Source: JAICUF01 sp038250675
Lineage (GTDB): Bacteria; Gemmatimonadota; Gemmatimonadetes; Gemmatimonadales; GWC2-71-9
NCBI GenBank assembly: GCA_038250675.1
Contig: JBBSCB010000014.1
Span: 10,156-74,155, forward strand
DNA: 64,000 nucleotides
Direction of reading: 5' to 3'
The translations under genes and the position numbers were made by a program. Below the pieces are notes generated by a model, which was given only the letters and a program-made list of their open reading frames with translations, was not told the DNA's origin and did not search any database. The first letter of the stretch is position 1. Every line of letters starts with the position of its first letter. Shown here piece after piece: positions 46,000 to 54,720 of this stretch.

Positions 46000-47037
46000 T
46001 CAATTCAGCCGCGCGACCGCCCGTCCCACCCGTTCCGCCGTGTCCCAGCTCATGCCGCCGGCCGTGTCGCTGGGCGTGTGAATCCGCCGCAGCGTGGCCC
46101 AGGCGAGCCGGCCCACGGTCACCGCGACCGCACCTCCGCGCGCCAGCGGCAGGCTATCGACGAGGATTCCGGCGGGTAGGCGCCGCCGCTGCGCCGGGAG
46201 CTCGGCCGTGCTCACCGCCTCCGCGATTGTGGCGGCGAGCCGCTCGCCGGCCGGATCGTGCGCCACGACGTAGAGGCGTCCGACGTCATCGAGCGTATCG
46301 AGGTTGACCACTTCGGCGCCGGGGAGAGTCGCCGCGTCAAGCCGCGCAAAGATCCGCGCGCCCACCAGCCCGAATTCCTCGGCACCAGTGATCAGGACGC
46401 CCAGTCCCTCAGCGCCGGACTCGGCGGCGACGAGCGCCGCGAGAAGGCCGCTCGCATTGTCGCGCGCCCCGGGTGAGGTGCCGCGGAGCCGGCCCCGTGC
46501 CGCGAGCGCGCCCGCGATCACGGCGACGATCGCCGTGCCGGCAGCGGCAGCGGGCGCCACCGGTCCGGCGATCCGCACCACCACCAGCACCGTCATGGCG
46601 GCCACCGCCAGGATCACCACCCACAGGGCTGCGAGACGGCCGGCCATCGAGTGCCCCTGCGCCTTGGTATCGGCGTGCGCCACGATCCAGCGCCGGACCA
46701 CGGCCCCCGCCCGCGTGGCGATCAGGTTGGCATCCTCCCGCGCCGCGCCCGGCGTGGCCCATCCCGCTCCGATGGCGACCGTGACCGCAAGGAGCGCTGC
46801 GAGGCCGGCCATCCACATGACCGGCGCCACCCATCCCGCGACGCCGGCGAGCACGGCGGCGGGGAGCACCGCAAGCGCCAGTCCGCCGATGCCGACCCCA
46901 AAGAGCGGGAACGCGTCCAGACTGCGCGGATGAAATGAAAAACGCTGGGCCCGCACATCGTAACCGAGCGCGATCAGATGGGCCGCAATCAGCTCGCGGG
47001 CCTGGGCCGCGGCGGGTGTGCCGGCTTCCCGCGGCAA
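46000..47037 (-). CDS. M28-family metallopeptidase interrupted by membrane segments
   Basis: The frame is open from ATG 47190, but codons before about 47060 are arginine-rich shadow of pilT. TTG 47037 is the only later start before the core, and homology may begin a few residues earlier, so the 5' end is uncertain. Zinc ligands of M28 peptidases are recognisable: VAHADTKAQGHS (His), GTSPGARDNASGLLAAL (Asp), ITGAEEFGLVGARIF (Glu pair), NLDTLDD (Asp) and RRIHTPSDTAG (His). Two hydrophobic blocks (FGVGIGGLALAVLPAAVLAG and LAALWVVILAVAAMTVLVVV) are inserted around the first ligand, unlike soluble relatives. Last gene of the trpS operon. Confidence 0.7.
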   Translation of the reverse strand: MPREAGTPAAAQARELIAAHLIALGYDVRAQRFSFHPRSLDAFPLFGVGIGGLALAVLPAAVLAGVAGWVAPVMWMAGLAALLAVTVAIGAGWATPGAAREDANLIATRAGAVVRRWIVAHADTKAQGHSMAGRLAALWVVILAVAAMTVLVVVRIAGPVAPAAAAGTAIVAVIAGALAARGRLRGTSPGARDNASGLLAALVAAESGAEGLGVLITGAEEFGLVGARIFARLDAATLPGAEVVNLDTLDDVGRLYVVAHDPAGERLAATIAEAVSTAELPAQRRRLPAGILVDSLPLARGGAVAVTVGRLAWATLRRIHTPSDTAGGMSWDTAERVGRAVARLN

Positions 47038-47071
47038 CGCGATCAGCCGCTCGACGACCGCGCGCGCCGGC

Positions 47072-48199
47072 TCAGCCGTTGGACGAACCCTTCCCGCGGC
47101 GCGACGATGTCGGTGCGGGTGCCACCTCGGGCACGGCGAGTCGCGCCGCCTCCGCGGTGATCGCCTTGCTTGCGACCAGCTCCGCCACATGCTGTTCCAG
47201 CGTCTGCATCCCCTCGGACTTGCGCGCCGCCATCACCGTGCGCAGCTCGGCCAGGCGAGCGGGGTCGCGCAGGATCGCGCGAACTGCGGGGGTAGCCATC
47301 AGGATCTCGACGGCGGCGATCGGTCCCTTCTCGTCGCGACGGGGCAGCAGGTGCTGCGAAATGATCGCGCCCATGCAGTCGGCAAACCGCATGCGGCCGA
47401 GGTCCCGATCGTCCGCCGGGAGGGCGGCGTAGACGTGACTGACCGTCGTCATTACGTCGATCGTCGGGAGGACGCCGATCACGAGGTGACCGGTCTCCGC
47501 CGCTCGGAGGGCAAGCTCGATCGTCTCCGGCGCGCTCATGTCGCCGATGACCACGACATCAGGGTCCTGCCGGAGCGCCGCCTGAAGACCCACGGGGACG
47601 CTCTCCGTGTCCACGCCGATTTCGCGCTGGGTGATCGAGCTGTTGAGGTCGCGGTGCAGGAATTCGATCGGGTTCTCGATCGTGATCACGTGTTTGGGCG
47701 CAGAGCGGTTGATGTGATGCACCATGGCGGCGACGGTCGAGCTCTTGCCACTGCCCGCCGCGCCGGTCACCAGCACCAGCCCGCGCTCGAGCTCGGCCAC
47801 GTGCCGCACGGCACCCGGCAGGTGCAGTGTCTCGATGGTGGGCACGGTGAACGGAATCACCCGCATCACGATCATGAACGATGAGCGCTGGCGCAGCACG
47901 TTCACCCGGAACCGGCCCACGCCAGGCATGCCCCAGGAGCAGTCGAAGTCCCGCAGCCGATCGATCCGCGATCGCTCCTCGTCGCTGGCCATCAGCTTGA
48001 GCGCGATGGCGCGGGTCTGGTCCGGCGTCAGGCGCTGCTTGGTGAGCGGCACCAGTTTGCCGTTGATGCGGGCCCGGAACACATCGCCAGCCTTGATGTG
48101 CAGGTCGGAGGCACCTCGCTGGACCGCCGCCTTGATGATCTTCTCCACGGTGTCTCGCTTCTCGGCGCGTTCGGTGCCGGAGCTGTCGCTGTCGGTCAT
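47072..48199 (-). CDS. PilT-like type IV pilus ATPase with altered catalytic motifs
   Basis: 375 residues from ATG 48199. N-terminal PAS-like domain (AAVQRGASDLHIKAGDVFRA), then the ATPase with Walker A GAAGSGKSS (146-154) and the Asp-box-like ITIENPIEFLHRDLNSSITQ. Walker B reads DPDVVVIGDMSAPETI (213-228), where active PilT has GEMRDxETI. The His box reads HLVIGVLPTIDVM instead of HLVxxTLHTNSA. Thus the catalytic Glu is Asp220 and the His-box His is lost. It may hydrolyse ATP weakly or act as an accessory subunit, as PilU does. ATGA overlap with the adenosine deaminase gene. Confidence 0.85.
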   Translation of the reverse strand: MTDSDSSGTERAEKRDTVEKIIKAAVQRGASDLHIKAGDVFRARINGKLVPLTKQRLTPDQTRAIALKLMASDEERSRIDRLRDFDCSWGMPGVGRFRVNVLRQRSSFMIVMRVIPFTVPTIETLHLPGAVRHVAELERGLVLVTGAAGSGKSSTVAAMVHHINRSAPKHVITIENPIEFLHRDLNSSITQREIGVDTESVPVGLQAALRQDPDVVVIGDMSAPETIELALRAAETGHLVIGVLPTIDVMTTVSHVYAALPADDRDLGRMRFADCMGAIISQHLLPRRDEKGPIAAVEILMATPAVRAILRDPARLAELRTVMAARKSEGMQTLEQHVAELVASKAITAEAARLAVPEVAPAPTSSRRGKGSSNG

Positions 48200-49746
48200 G
48201 GGGACTCCGTCGGCGCGAGCTGGCGGCGCTCGAACCGGTCGAGGGATTGCTCCAGCGCCAGCTGGAGCCGGGCCCGGGAACTGCCCGCGGCAAAGGCGGC
48301 GCAGGCCGGCGTAGCTGATCCGGCCGGGGCACCCGCGCACGGCGTCACCGGCTCGAAGATGCGCGCGTCGCGCCACAGACTGGCGCCGTCGATGAATGCG
48401 TACTCCAGGGAGTTGCGGGCCATGCGCTTGAGCAGGCGGTAGTCGGCGCCCTGCTCCTCCACCGCGCGGACGAACTCGCCGGTGAGATCGGTCCGCAGCA
48501 CGCCGGCATCGTCGCTCACGAGCGCCATGGGCACGCCGTACCGGCGGTATGTGGCAAACGGGTGATCGGCGCCGCGGACACCCAGGATGGCGGCGTTGCT
48601 CGAGAGCGCGATCTCGACGAGCACCTGCCGCGCAGCCATCTCCCGGAGCAATCCGCCGGCGTCATCCTCGTCGAGCACGTCCACGCCGTGGCCGATGCGC
48701 CGGGCACCCGCCGCCTCGACCGCCTGGCGGATGTGGGAGCGCAGCCCCTCAGGCGGAACGAGGCCCGGCGCGAGCTCGCCCGCGTGCAGCGAGACCGGCA
48801 CCGCCGGATACCGCGCATGCAGGCGGCCGATCATCATCATGTGCAGCGAGTAGTCGGCCATCGCGACGCGATCGTCCTCCGGCTGCACCAGGTTGAGCCC
48901 TACGATGCGGGGATCGGTGCCGGTGAGCTCGAATCCGGCGAGGATCTGGGCAAAGACCTGACCCGGCGTCCCGGCCCGAAGCACCTGGTACAGATACCGC
49001 ACGACCACCGCGCACCCGGCATCAGCGCTCGGCGTCCCGCAGTGGAGGAGCTCACGCTCGCGCGCTTCCGCCTGATCGAATGCCCGGCTGCCCGCCGCGG
49101 CGGAGTCGCGGAGGCCAGCCGCGAGCAGGCGGTCGCGTACGCGATCGACGTCCAGCTCCCATCCCACCACGGTGCCGAGATTGCGCACCCGGCTCCCGTC
49201 CGGAGTGACCATGAGCTCGAGGTAACTCACGCCTTCCGCGGCGGCGCGTGCGGCGACTTCGGCCAGCATGTCACCCAGGCGTCCGGCGGTTGCGGCACCG
49301 AACCGACCGAATGTCCGGAAGAACTGGTCGTGACCGTTGAGTCGGGCCGGGTCCCAGTTGCGCATGGACCACGCATCGATGAGCTGACCGCGGAGCACCG
49401 GGTTCCGGATGGCGGTGGCCGCGGGCGGGCGCCCAGCCGCAGGATCACAGGGCGCGCCGACGACCGCGAGCGTGGCGGTGGTGACGCAGAGTCCGTCCTC
49501 CGCCGCCCACCTCAGATAGCTCTCGGCGTAGATCGCACCGGAGAGATGGTTGTGCAGGTCGCCGCCCTTGGGCATGTCGCGCAGCAGGAGCAGCAGCCGG
49601 GCCGGGTCGCCGCGGGCCGAGTCCAGCCGCGCCTCCATCACCGTCTCCGGCGTAGCCGCCGGGGGCACCCCTGCCGTACCGGCTGCTGGATGACATGCGC
49701 TGAGGCCGAGGAGCGCAGCCCACGCGACGAGCCGGCGCGCCAGCAT
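48196..49746 (-). CDS. Secreted (ADGF-like) adenosine deaminase, lipoprotein
   Basis: 516 residues from ATG 49746. The N-terminus is a lipoprotein signal (MLARRLVAWAALLGLSAC). Catalytic motifs of the adenosine deaminase fold: MPKGGDLHNHLSGAIYAESY (His-x-His zinc pair), VSLHAGELAPG (zinc His and catalytic Glu), ARRIGHGVDVL (catalytic His) and ALVSDDAGVL (zinc and catalytic Asp). The extended N-terminal half and export signal resemble the ADGF/CECR1 branch rather than the cytoplasmic enzyme. It would deaminate extracellular adenosine. TGATG overlap with trpS and ATGA overlap with pilT. Confidence 0.88.
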   Translation of the reverse strand: MLARRLVAWAALLGLSACHPAAGTAGVPPAATPETVMEARLDSARGDPARLLLLLRDMPKGGDLHNHLSGAIYAESYLRWAAEDGLCVTTATLAVVGAPCDPAAGRPPAATAIRNPVLRGQLIDAWSMRNWDPARLNGHDQFFRTFGRFGAATAGRLGDMLAEVAARAAAEGVSYLELMVTPDGSRVRNLGTVVGWELDVDRVRDRLLAAGLRDSAAAGSRAFDQAEARERELLHCGTPSADAGCAVVVRYLYQVLRAGTPGQVFAQILAGFELTGTDPRIVGLNLVQPEDDRVAMADYSLHMMMIGRLHARYPAVPVSLHAGELAPGLVPPEGLRSHIRQAVEAAGARRIGHGVDVLDEDDAGGLLREMAARQVLVEIALSSNAAILGVRGADHPFATYRRYGVPMALVSDDAGVLRTDLTGEFVRAVEEQGADYRLLKRMARNSLEYAFIDGASLWRDARIFEPVTPCAGAPAGSATPACAAFAAGSSRARLQLALEQSLDRFERRQLAPTESP

Positions 49747-50744
49747 CAGGACGCAGGCCGGGGCATGAAGCCCATCCGGTCGTGGACCAGCGCCAGGGTC
49801 TCCCGCGCCATCGCGCCGGCCCGGTCCGCGCCGTCCGCCAGGACCTCGTCCACCTGTCCGGGCCGCTCGGCGAGCGCGGCGGCGCGCTCGCGGATCGGCG
49901 CCAGGGCGGCCGCCATGTTGTCCGCCAGCACCCGCTTGCAGTCGAGACAGCCCCAGCGCGCGCCGCGGCAATTGTCCGCGACGAGTGCGACCGTCTCGGG
50001 CGACGAGAAGTGGCGGTGCAGGTCGTAAATGTTGCAGATCTCGGGCGTGCCGGGATCCCGCCGGGTTACGCGGGCCGGATCGGTCTTGGCGGGTCGCAGC
50101 TTTTGCCAGATCTCCTCGGGCGACTCCAGGATGCCGATCGTGTTCCCCTTGCTCTTGGACATCTTGGAATCACCGTCGAGCCCCATGATCCGCTTGGCCG
50201 GCGTCAGCAGCGCCTGCGGCTCCGGCAGGAGCGGCTCGCCGCCGGCGAATGCCGCATTCCAGCGCCGGCAGACGTCCCGGGTCAGCTCGAGGTGCTGCAC
50301 CTGGTCCTCCCCGACCGGCACGAGATCGGCCCGGTAGAGCAGGATGTCCGCCGCCATGAGGATCGGATAATTCAGCAGCCCCGCCGGAATGCTTTCGAGG
50401 TGCTGCGACTTATCTTTGTACTGCGTCATGCGCTCGAGCTCGCCCACGGGCGTCACCGCGTTGAGCAGCCACTCGAGCTCAGAGTGCCCCGGCACGTGGG
50501 ACTGCACAAAGAGCGTTACCCGTGATGGATCCACGCCCGCCGCCAGGAGCCCGATAGCCATCTCGCGGGTGCGCGCGGTGTGGAACGCCGGATCGTAGTA
50601 GCCGCCGGTGATGGCGTGCAGGTCGACGATGCAGTACAGGCATGCATACTGATCCTGGAGCAGCACCCAGTTTTGTACCGCGCCGAGCAGGTTGCCGATG
50701 TGCAGCTCGCCGGTGGGCTGGATTCCCGAGAATATGCGTGGCAT
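49746..50744 (-). CDS. trpS: Tryptophanyl-tRNA synthetase
   Basis: 332 residues from ATG 50744 (MPRIFSGIQPTGELHIGNLL). Class I signatures: HIGN in GELHIGNLLGAVQNW and KMSKSKGN in GDSKMSKSKGNTIGIL. Tryptophan-pocket elements: YCIVDLHAIT, DILLYRADLVPVGEDQVQHL and ELTRDVCRRWN. A normal-length enzyme. It heads a leftward operon into the adenosine deaminase gene. Its start is 37 bases from that of the divergent inositol-phosphatase-like gene, so promoters overlap there. Confidence 0.97.
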   Translation of the reverse strand: MPRIFSGIQPTGELHIGNLLGAVQNWVLLQDQYACLYCIVDLHAITGGYYDPAFHTARTREMAIGLLAAGVDPSRVTLFVQSHVPGHSELEWLLNAVTPVGELERMTQYKDKSQHLESIPAGLLNYPILMAADILLYRADLVPVGEDQVQHLELTRDVCRRWNAAFAGGEPLLPEPQALLTPAKRIMGLDGDSKMSKSKGNTIGILESPEEIWQKLRPAKTDPARVTRRDPGTPEICNIYDLHRHFSSPETVALVADNCRGARWGCLDCKRVLADNMAAALAPIRERAAALAERPGQVDEVLADGADRAGAMARETLALVHDRMGFMPRPAS

Positions 50745-50781
50745 GTCCGGCAAGCTACCTTGCTCCTCCGACCCTAGCAAT

Positions 50782-51582
50782 ATGGTATCAGGCTTGGACT
50801 TACTGCATCTGGCACAGACCGCCGCGGAGGCCGCGGCCGCCCAAATCCGCCAGGCCGAACGGCCGGCTGGCCCGGGCGGCTGGACCGTGAAGGGCCACCA
50901 CGACTTCGTCACCGGGATCGACCGCGATGCGGAGGCGCTGATCGCGGAGATGCTGACCGCCGGCGCGCCGGGCTCGCGCGTCCTGGGCGAGGAGCTCACG
51001 CCGGACGGCGCGCTTGACGCGCGCGGCATCGTGTGGGTGGTGGACCCGCTCGATGGGACCACCAACTTCCTGCACGGCTATCCGTGGTTCGCCGTCTCGA
51101 TCGCCGCAGCGGTGGGCGGTGTGCTGGAGGCAGGGGCGATCGTGGACGTCCCGCGGCAGATCACCTACGCGGCGCGGCGCGGCGGCGGTGCCTGGCAGGG
51201 GCGGGATCGCCTGGCGGTATCGACCCTGTCGGATCCGCAGTTCGCCTTGATCGGGACCGGCTTTCCGTTCAAGGACCTGAGCGGCATGGACGCGTATCTG
51301 GGACAGTTCCGCCGCATCGCCGGCGCCACCGCCGGCGTCCGGCGGGCGGGCGCCGCGGCCCTGGACCTGGCCGACGTCGCCGCGGGGCGCCTGGACGGCT
51401 TCTGGGAGCAGCAGCTGGCCCCGTGGGACGTCGCGGCGGGGATCCTGCTGATCCGGGAGGCGGGCGGCCGGGCCACCGACCTGACGGGCGCCGAGGCGGG
51501 TGTTGCCCACGGACCAGTGGTGGCGGGGAATCCGGCGATGCACGGCTGGCTGCTGGAGTGCATCGGCGGGGGCACCAGCTGA
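50782..51582 (+). CDS. Inositol monophosphatase-family phosphatase
   Basis: 266 residues from ATG 50782 (MVSGLDLLHLAQTAAEAAAA). Family motifs: KGHHDFVTGIDRDAEALIAE, LGEELTPDG (metal Glu), WVVDPLDGTTNFLHGYPWFA (the WxxDPxDGTxNF signature with metal Asps) and APWDVAAGILLIREAGG (the WDxAAG motif). Dephosphorylates inositol or other small sugar phosphates, such as fructose-1,6-bisphosphate or histidinol phosphate, in different members; the substrate here is not fixed by sequence. It converges with map. Confidence 0.92.
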   Translation: MVSGLDLLHLAQTAAEAAAAQIRQAERPAGPGGWTVKGHHDFVTGIDRDAEALIAEMLTAGAPGSRVLGEELTPDGALDARGIVWVVDPLDGTTNFLHGYPWFAVSIAAAVGGVLEAGAIVDVPRQITYAARRGGGAWQGRDRLAVSTLSDPQFALIGTGFPFKDLSGMDAYLGQFRRIAGATAGVRRAGAAALDLADVAAGRLDGFWEQQLAPWDVAAGILLIREAGGRATDLTGAEAGVAHGPVVAGNPAMHGWLLECIGGGTS

Positions 51583-51602
51583 CGCTCGAGGCGCCCCCGC
51601 CG

Positions 51603-52355
51603 CTACGCCGCCGTCAGGATCCGCGGTCCCTCAGGGGTAATCGCCACCGTGTGCTCGAAGTGGGCCGACAGACTGCCATCGGCGGTGACGACGGTCCACT
51701 TGTCGGCCAGGGTCCTTGTCGCTGGATCGCCCATGGTGATCATGGGCTCGATAGCAATCGTCATTCCCGCCTGAAGCCGGGTGCCGCGCCGGGGGCTGCC
51801 GTAGTTGGGCACCTGCGGCTCCTCGTGGAAGCGGGTGCCGATCCCGTGGCCCACGAGCTCGCGCACCACCCCGTAACCCGCCGCCTCCGCCACCGTCTGC
51901 ACCGCATGCCCAATATCGCCGGTCGTGTTCCCCACCCGGGCGGCCGCAATCCCGGCGGCGAGGCATTCCTGGGTGACACGCAGCAGCCGCTCGACATCGG
52001 GACCGACCTGGCCCACCGGAATCGTGGTCGCCGAATCCGCATGGAGCCCATCCAGCTGAGCCCCCACATCCACGCTCACGATGCTGCCCTCCGCGAGCAC
52101 GACCTTGCGCGAGGGGATACCGTGGACGATCTCGATGTCGATGGAGGTGCAGAGCGTCTTGGGAAATCCGTAGAGCCCCTTGAACGAGGGCTGCGCCCCC
52201 TTGTGGCTCCGGATGAACTCCTCGGCCGCCGTGTCCAGATCTTCGGTAGTGAGGCCCGGCCGGACGATTTCCCGCATGAGGGCGAGCGTGCCGGCCACGA
52301 TCGCCCCGGCCCGCGCCATCGTCTCGACCTCGCGCGGCGACTTCAGCGTGATCAT
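51603..52355 (-). CDS. map: Methionine aminopeptidase, type I
   Basis: 250 residues (MITLKSPREVETMARAGAIV). Removes the initiator methionine. Metal ligands: IVSVDVGAQLDGLHADSATT (two Asp), LVGHGIGTRFHEEPQVPN (His), MTIAIEPMITMG (Glu) and SAHFEHTVAITPEGP (Glu). Overlaps adk by four bases and is the last gene of the spc operon in this window. The genes usually found next (infA, rpmJ, rpsM, rpsK, rpsD, rpoA, rplQ) are not here, since the convergent phosphatase gene follows. Confidence 0.97.
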   Translation of the reverse strand: MITLKSPREVETMARAGAIVAGTLALMREIVRPGLTTEDLDTAAEEFIRSHKGAQPSFKGLYGFPKTLCTSIDIEIVHGIPSRKVVLAEGSIVSVDVGAQLDGLHADSATTIPVGQVGPDVERLLRVTQECLAAGIAAARVGNTTGDIGHAVQTVAEAAGYGVVRELVGHGIGTRFHEEPQVPNYGSPRRGTRLQAGMTIAIEPMITMGDPATRTLADKWTVVTADGSLSAHFEHTVAITPEGPRILTAA

Positions 52356-52918
52356 GTGCCGGGCAGCGACTGCCGGACGCGGTCCGCGATGGCCGGGACG
52401 TCACCGGTGGCGGCGATCCGCCGCACCCCGCCCCGCCCCTCGTACCACTGCAGCACCGGGGCAGTCTGGGCCCGGTAGGCCTTGAGACGGGTGGCGACGG
52501 CGGCGGGATCGTCGTCGGCCCGCCCGTCGGTCTGCCGCCGCTTCTCCAGGCGCTGGAGGATTTCCTCATCGCTCACGTCGAAGAAGAGCACCGCGTCCAT
52601 GCGGCGCCCCAGCTCCTCGAGGATCCGCTCCATGCCCTCGGCCTGGGGAATGGTGCGCACGACGCCGTCGAAGATCACCCCGCGGGCCGCGGCCGGCTTG
52701 TGAAGCTCGTCGCGCACGACCCCCAGAATGATGTCGTCGCTCACCAGATGCCCCGCCTCCATCACCGCCTTGGCCTGGCGGCCCAGCGGCGTGCCGTCGC
52801 GCACAGCGTCCCGCAGGAGGTCTCCGGTGGCGAGCTTGGGGAGTCCGAAGTGGGCGGCGAGGAGGGCGCCCTGGGTGCCCTTGCCGGCGCCCGGCGGGCC
52901 CATGAGCAGGATGTCCAT
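52352..52918 (-). CDS. adk: Adenylate kinase, short-lid form
   Basis: 188 residues (MDILLMGPPGAGKGTQGALL). P-loop GPPGAGKGTQ; AMP-binding region LPKLATGDLLRDAVRDGTPL. The usual FDGFPRT segment reads FDGVVRTIPQAEG, a deviation at the AMP-binding site that keeps the Arg. The lid region (RLEKRRQTDGRADDDPAAVA) is short and lacks the four-cysteine zinc insert. Catalyses ATP + AMP to 2 ADP. Lies between secY and map, as in many spc operons. Confidence 0.95.
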   Translation of the reverse strand: MDILLMGPPGAGKGTQGALLAAHFGLPKLATGDLLRDAVRDGTPLGRQAKAVMEAGHLVSDDIILGVVRDELHKPAAARGVIFDGVVRTIPQAEGMERILEELGRRMDAVLFFDVSDEEILQRLEKRRQTDGRADDDPAAVATRLKAYRAQTAPVLQWYEGRGGVRRIAATGDVPAIADRVRQSLPGT

Positions 52919-52938
52919 CGAGGCGCTCCCGTTTCAGG

Positions 52939-54255
52939 CTACATGTAACGCTGCTGGCGGCCCCGGAACTTGACCCGGCCGGTCTTCATGAAGCCGTCGT
53001 ACTTGCGCAGCGTGCGGTGCTGCTCGATCTGCGCCAGGGTGTCCAGCAGAACGCCCACCACGATGAGGACCGACGTGCCGCCGAAGTTGGCCTGGACCCC
53101 GATCGACTTGGACACCAGGATCGGGATGATCGAGACCACGGCGAGGAAGAGGCCGCCGGGCAGCGTGATCCGGGCGAGGACGCCGTCGATGTAGTCGGCC
53201 GTGCTGGCGCCGGGCTTCACGCCCGGAATGAAGCCGCCCTGCTTTTTCAGGTTCTCGGCCAGGTCCACCGAATTGAAGATGATCGAGGTGTAGAAGTAGC
53301 TGAACAGCACCACCATGAACGCGAACACGAGGTCGTACGGCAGTCCACCCGGGCTGAAGAATGCCGCCACGTCCTGCATCACCGGGTTCTTGGTGAAGCT
53401 GGCGACCGTGCCCGGAACCAGGATGATCGTGTTGGCAAAGATGATCGGCATCACACCGGCGGTGATGAGCCGGATTGGGATGAACGTCTTCTGGCCCTCA
53501 CGGATCCGGCCGCGGCCCATGACCTTGCGCGGGATCTGGATGGGAATCCGCCGCGCGGCGATCGTCATGGCCACGACCGCCGCCACGACCGCGACGACGA
53601 TGATCAGGAAGATCAGCGCGCCGATGGGCGAGACGACGCCGCCCTTGATGTACTGAATGAGCTGGATCGTGCCCGGCCAGAGCCGGTCCAGGATCGAGAA
53701 TGTGATGAGGAGGCTCATCCCGTTGCCGATGCCGCGCTCGGTGATCTGCTCACCCAGCCACATGACGAAGATCGCGCCCGCGGTCAGCGTCAGCACGATC
53801 ACGAAGCGCGAGGCGATGCCCGGCGACGCGATGGCCCCGGGGATCCCCTCGGTGAACAGCGCGTAGGTGTAGGCCTGAGAGAGCGCGATGAACACGGTGG
53901 TATACCGGGTCCACTGCGTGATCTTCTTCCGGCCCTCCTCGTCCTTCTGCATCTTGCCCACGGACGGCACCACGCCGCCGGCGAGCTGGAAGATGATCGA
54001 GGCCGAGATGTACGGCATGATGCCGAGGGCAAAGACGGTGGCCCGGGAGAGGCCGCCACCCAGCGTATCATACAGTCCGAAGAAGCCGGCGGCCCCGGAG
54101 TTCCGGATGAAGTCGGAGAGCGCCTGCACGTTGACGCCCGGCGCCGCGATGTGGGCGCCGATGCGGTAGATGAGCAGGGCGATGAGCGTGAACTGAAGCT
54201 TGCGCTTCAGTTCCTCGTCGATCGCGAACGTGGGAGCGGCGCGGGGTGCGGTCAC
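52939..54255 (-). CDS. secY: Protein translocase subunit SecY
   Basis: 438 residues with about ten membrane helices. Forms the channel for Sec-dependent export and membrane insertion. Motifs: FTLIALLIYRIGAHIAAPGV in helix 1, LGIMPYISASIIFQL (plug/lateral gate region), MWLGEQITERGIGNGMSLLI, FIPIRLITAGVMPIIFANTI, and FFYTSIIFNSVDLAENLKKQ then GGFIPGVKPG near the cytoplasmic loop. Directly follows rplO without a gap. Confidence 0.97.
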   Translation of the reverse strand: MTAPRAAPTFAIDEELKRKLQFTLIALLIYRIGAHIAAPGVNVQALSDFIRNSGAAGFFGLYDTLGGGLSRATVFALGIMPYISASIIFQLAGGVVPSVGKMQKDEEGRKKITQWTRYTTVFIALSQAYTYALFTEGIPGAIASPGIASRFVIVLTLTAGAIFVMWLGEQITERGIGNGMSLLITFSILDRLWPGTIQLIQYIKGGVVSPIGALIFLIIVVAVVAAVVAMTIAARRIPIQIPRKVMGRGRIREGQKTFIPIRLITAGVMPIIFANTIILVPGTVASFTKNPVMQDVAAFFSPGGLPYDLVFAFMVVLFSYFYTSIIFNSVDLAENLKKQGGFIPGVKPGASTADYIDGVLARITLPGGLFLAVVSIIPILVSKSIGVQANFGGTSVLIVVGVLLDTLAQIEQHRTLRKYDGFMKTGRVKFRGRQQRYM

Positions 54256-54720
54256 TTAACCCTCGATCGTGCCGCCGGCCGCCTCGATCTTGGCGCGCGC
54301 CGACGCGGAAATGGCGACACCACGGATGCTGTAGGCCCGGTCGGCGTCGCCGGTGCCCAGGATCTTGATGGGGGCGTCGGCGTGGGTGACGAGTCCGGCC
54401 TCGACCAGCGAGTCCGGCGTCACGGCGGTACCGTCTACCACCTTCAGATGGCCCAGCTTGACGACCTGATTCTCCACCCGGAACGGGTTGGTGAACCCGC
54501 GCTTGGGCAGTCGCCGATAGATCGGCATCTGGCCGCCTTCGAACCCGGGGTTGGTCCCGCCGCCGGTGCGCGCCTTGTGGCCCTTGTGCCCCTTGCCCGA
54601 CGTCTTGCCGAGTCCCGAGCCGACGCCGCGGCCCACGCGCTTGCGCGCCTGGGTGGAGCCGCGCGCGGGGCGCAGATTCGACAGCGTGATCGTGGGGACC
54701 TTCGTCTCGTCCGCCATCAT
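54256..54720 (-). CDS. rplO: 50S ribosomal protein L15
   Basis: 154 residues. The N-terminal LSNLRPARGSTQARKRVGRG and GKTSGKGHKGHKARTGGGTN form the glycine-rich rRNA-binding tail; RRLPKRGFTNPFR is the typical core motif. The C-terminal domain (GVAISASARAKIEAAGGTIE) matches L15. Overlaps rpmD by four bases and abuts secY. Standard length. Confidence 0.97.
   Translation of the reverse strand: MMADETKVPTITLSNLRPARGSTQARKRVGRGVGSGLGKTSGKGHKGHKARTGGGTNPGFEGGQMPIYRRLPKRGFTNPFRVENQVVKLGHLKVVDGTAVTPDSLVEAGLVTHADAPIKILGTGDADRAYSIRGVAISASARAKIEAAGGTIEG

Noticed and set aside
46000..47190. M28 peptidase start at ATG 47190
   Set aside because: It would overlap pilT by 119 bases, and the added N-terminus is Arg/Pro-rich sequence unlike the family; a later start is more likely though not certain.
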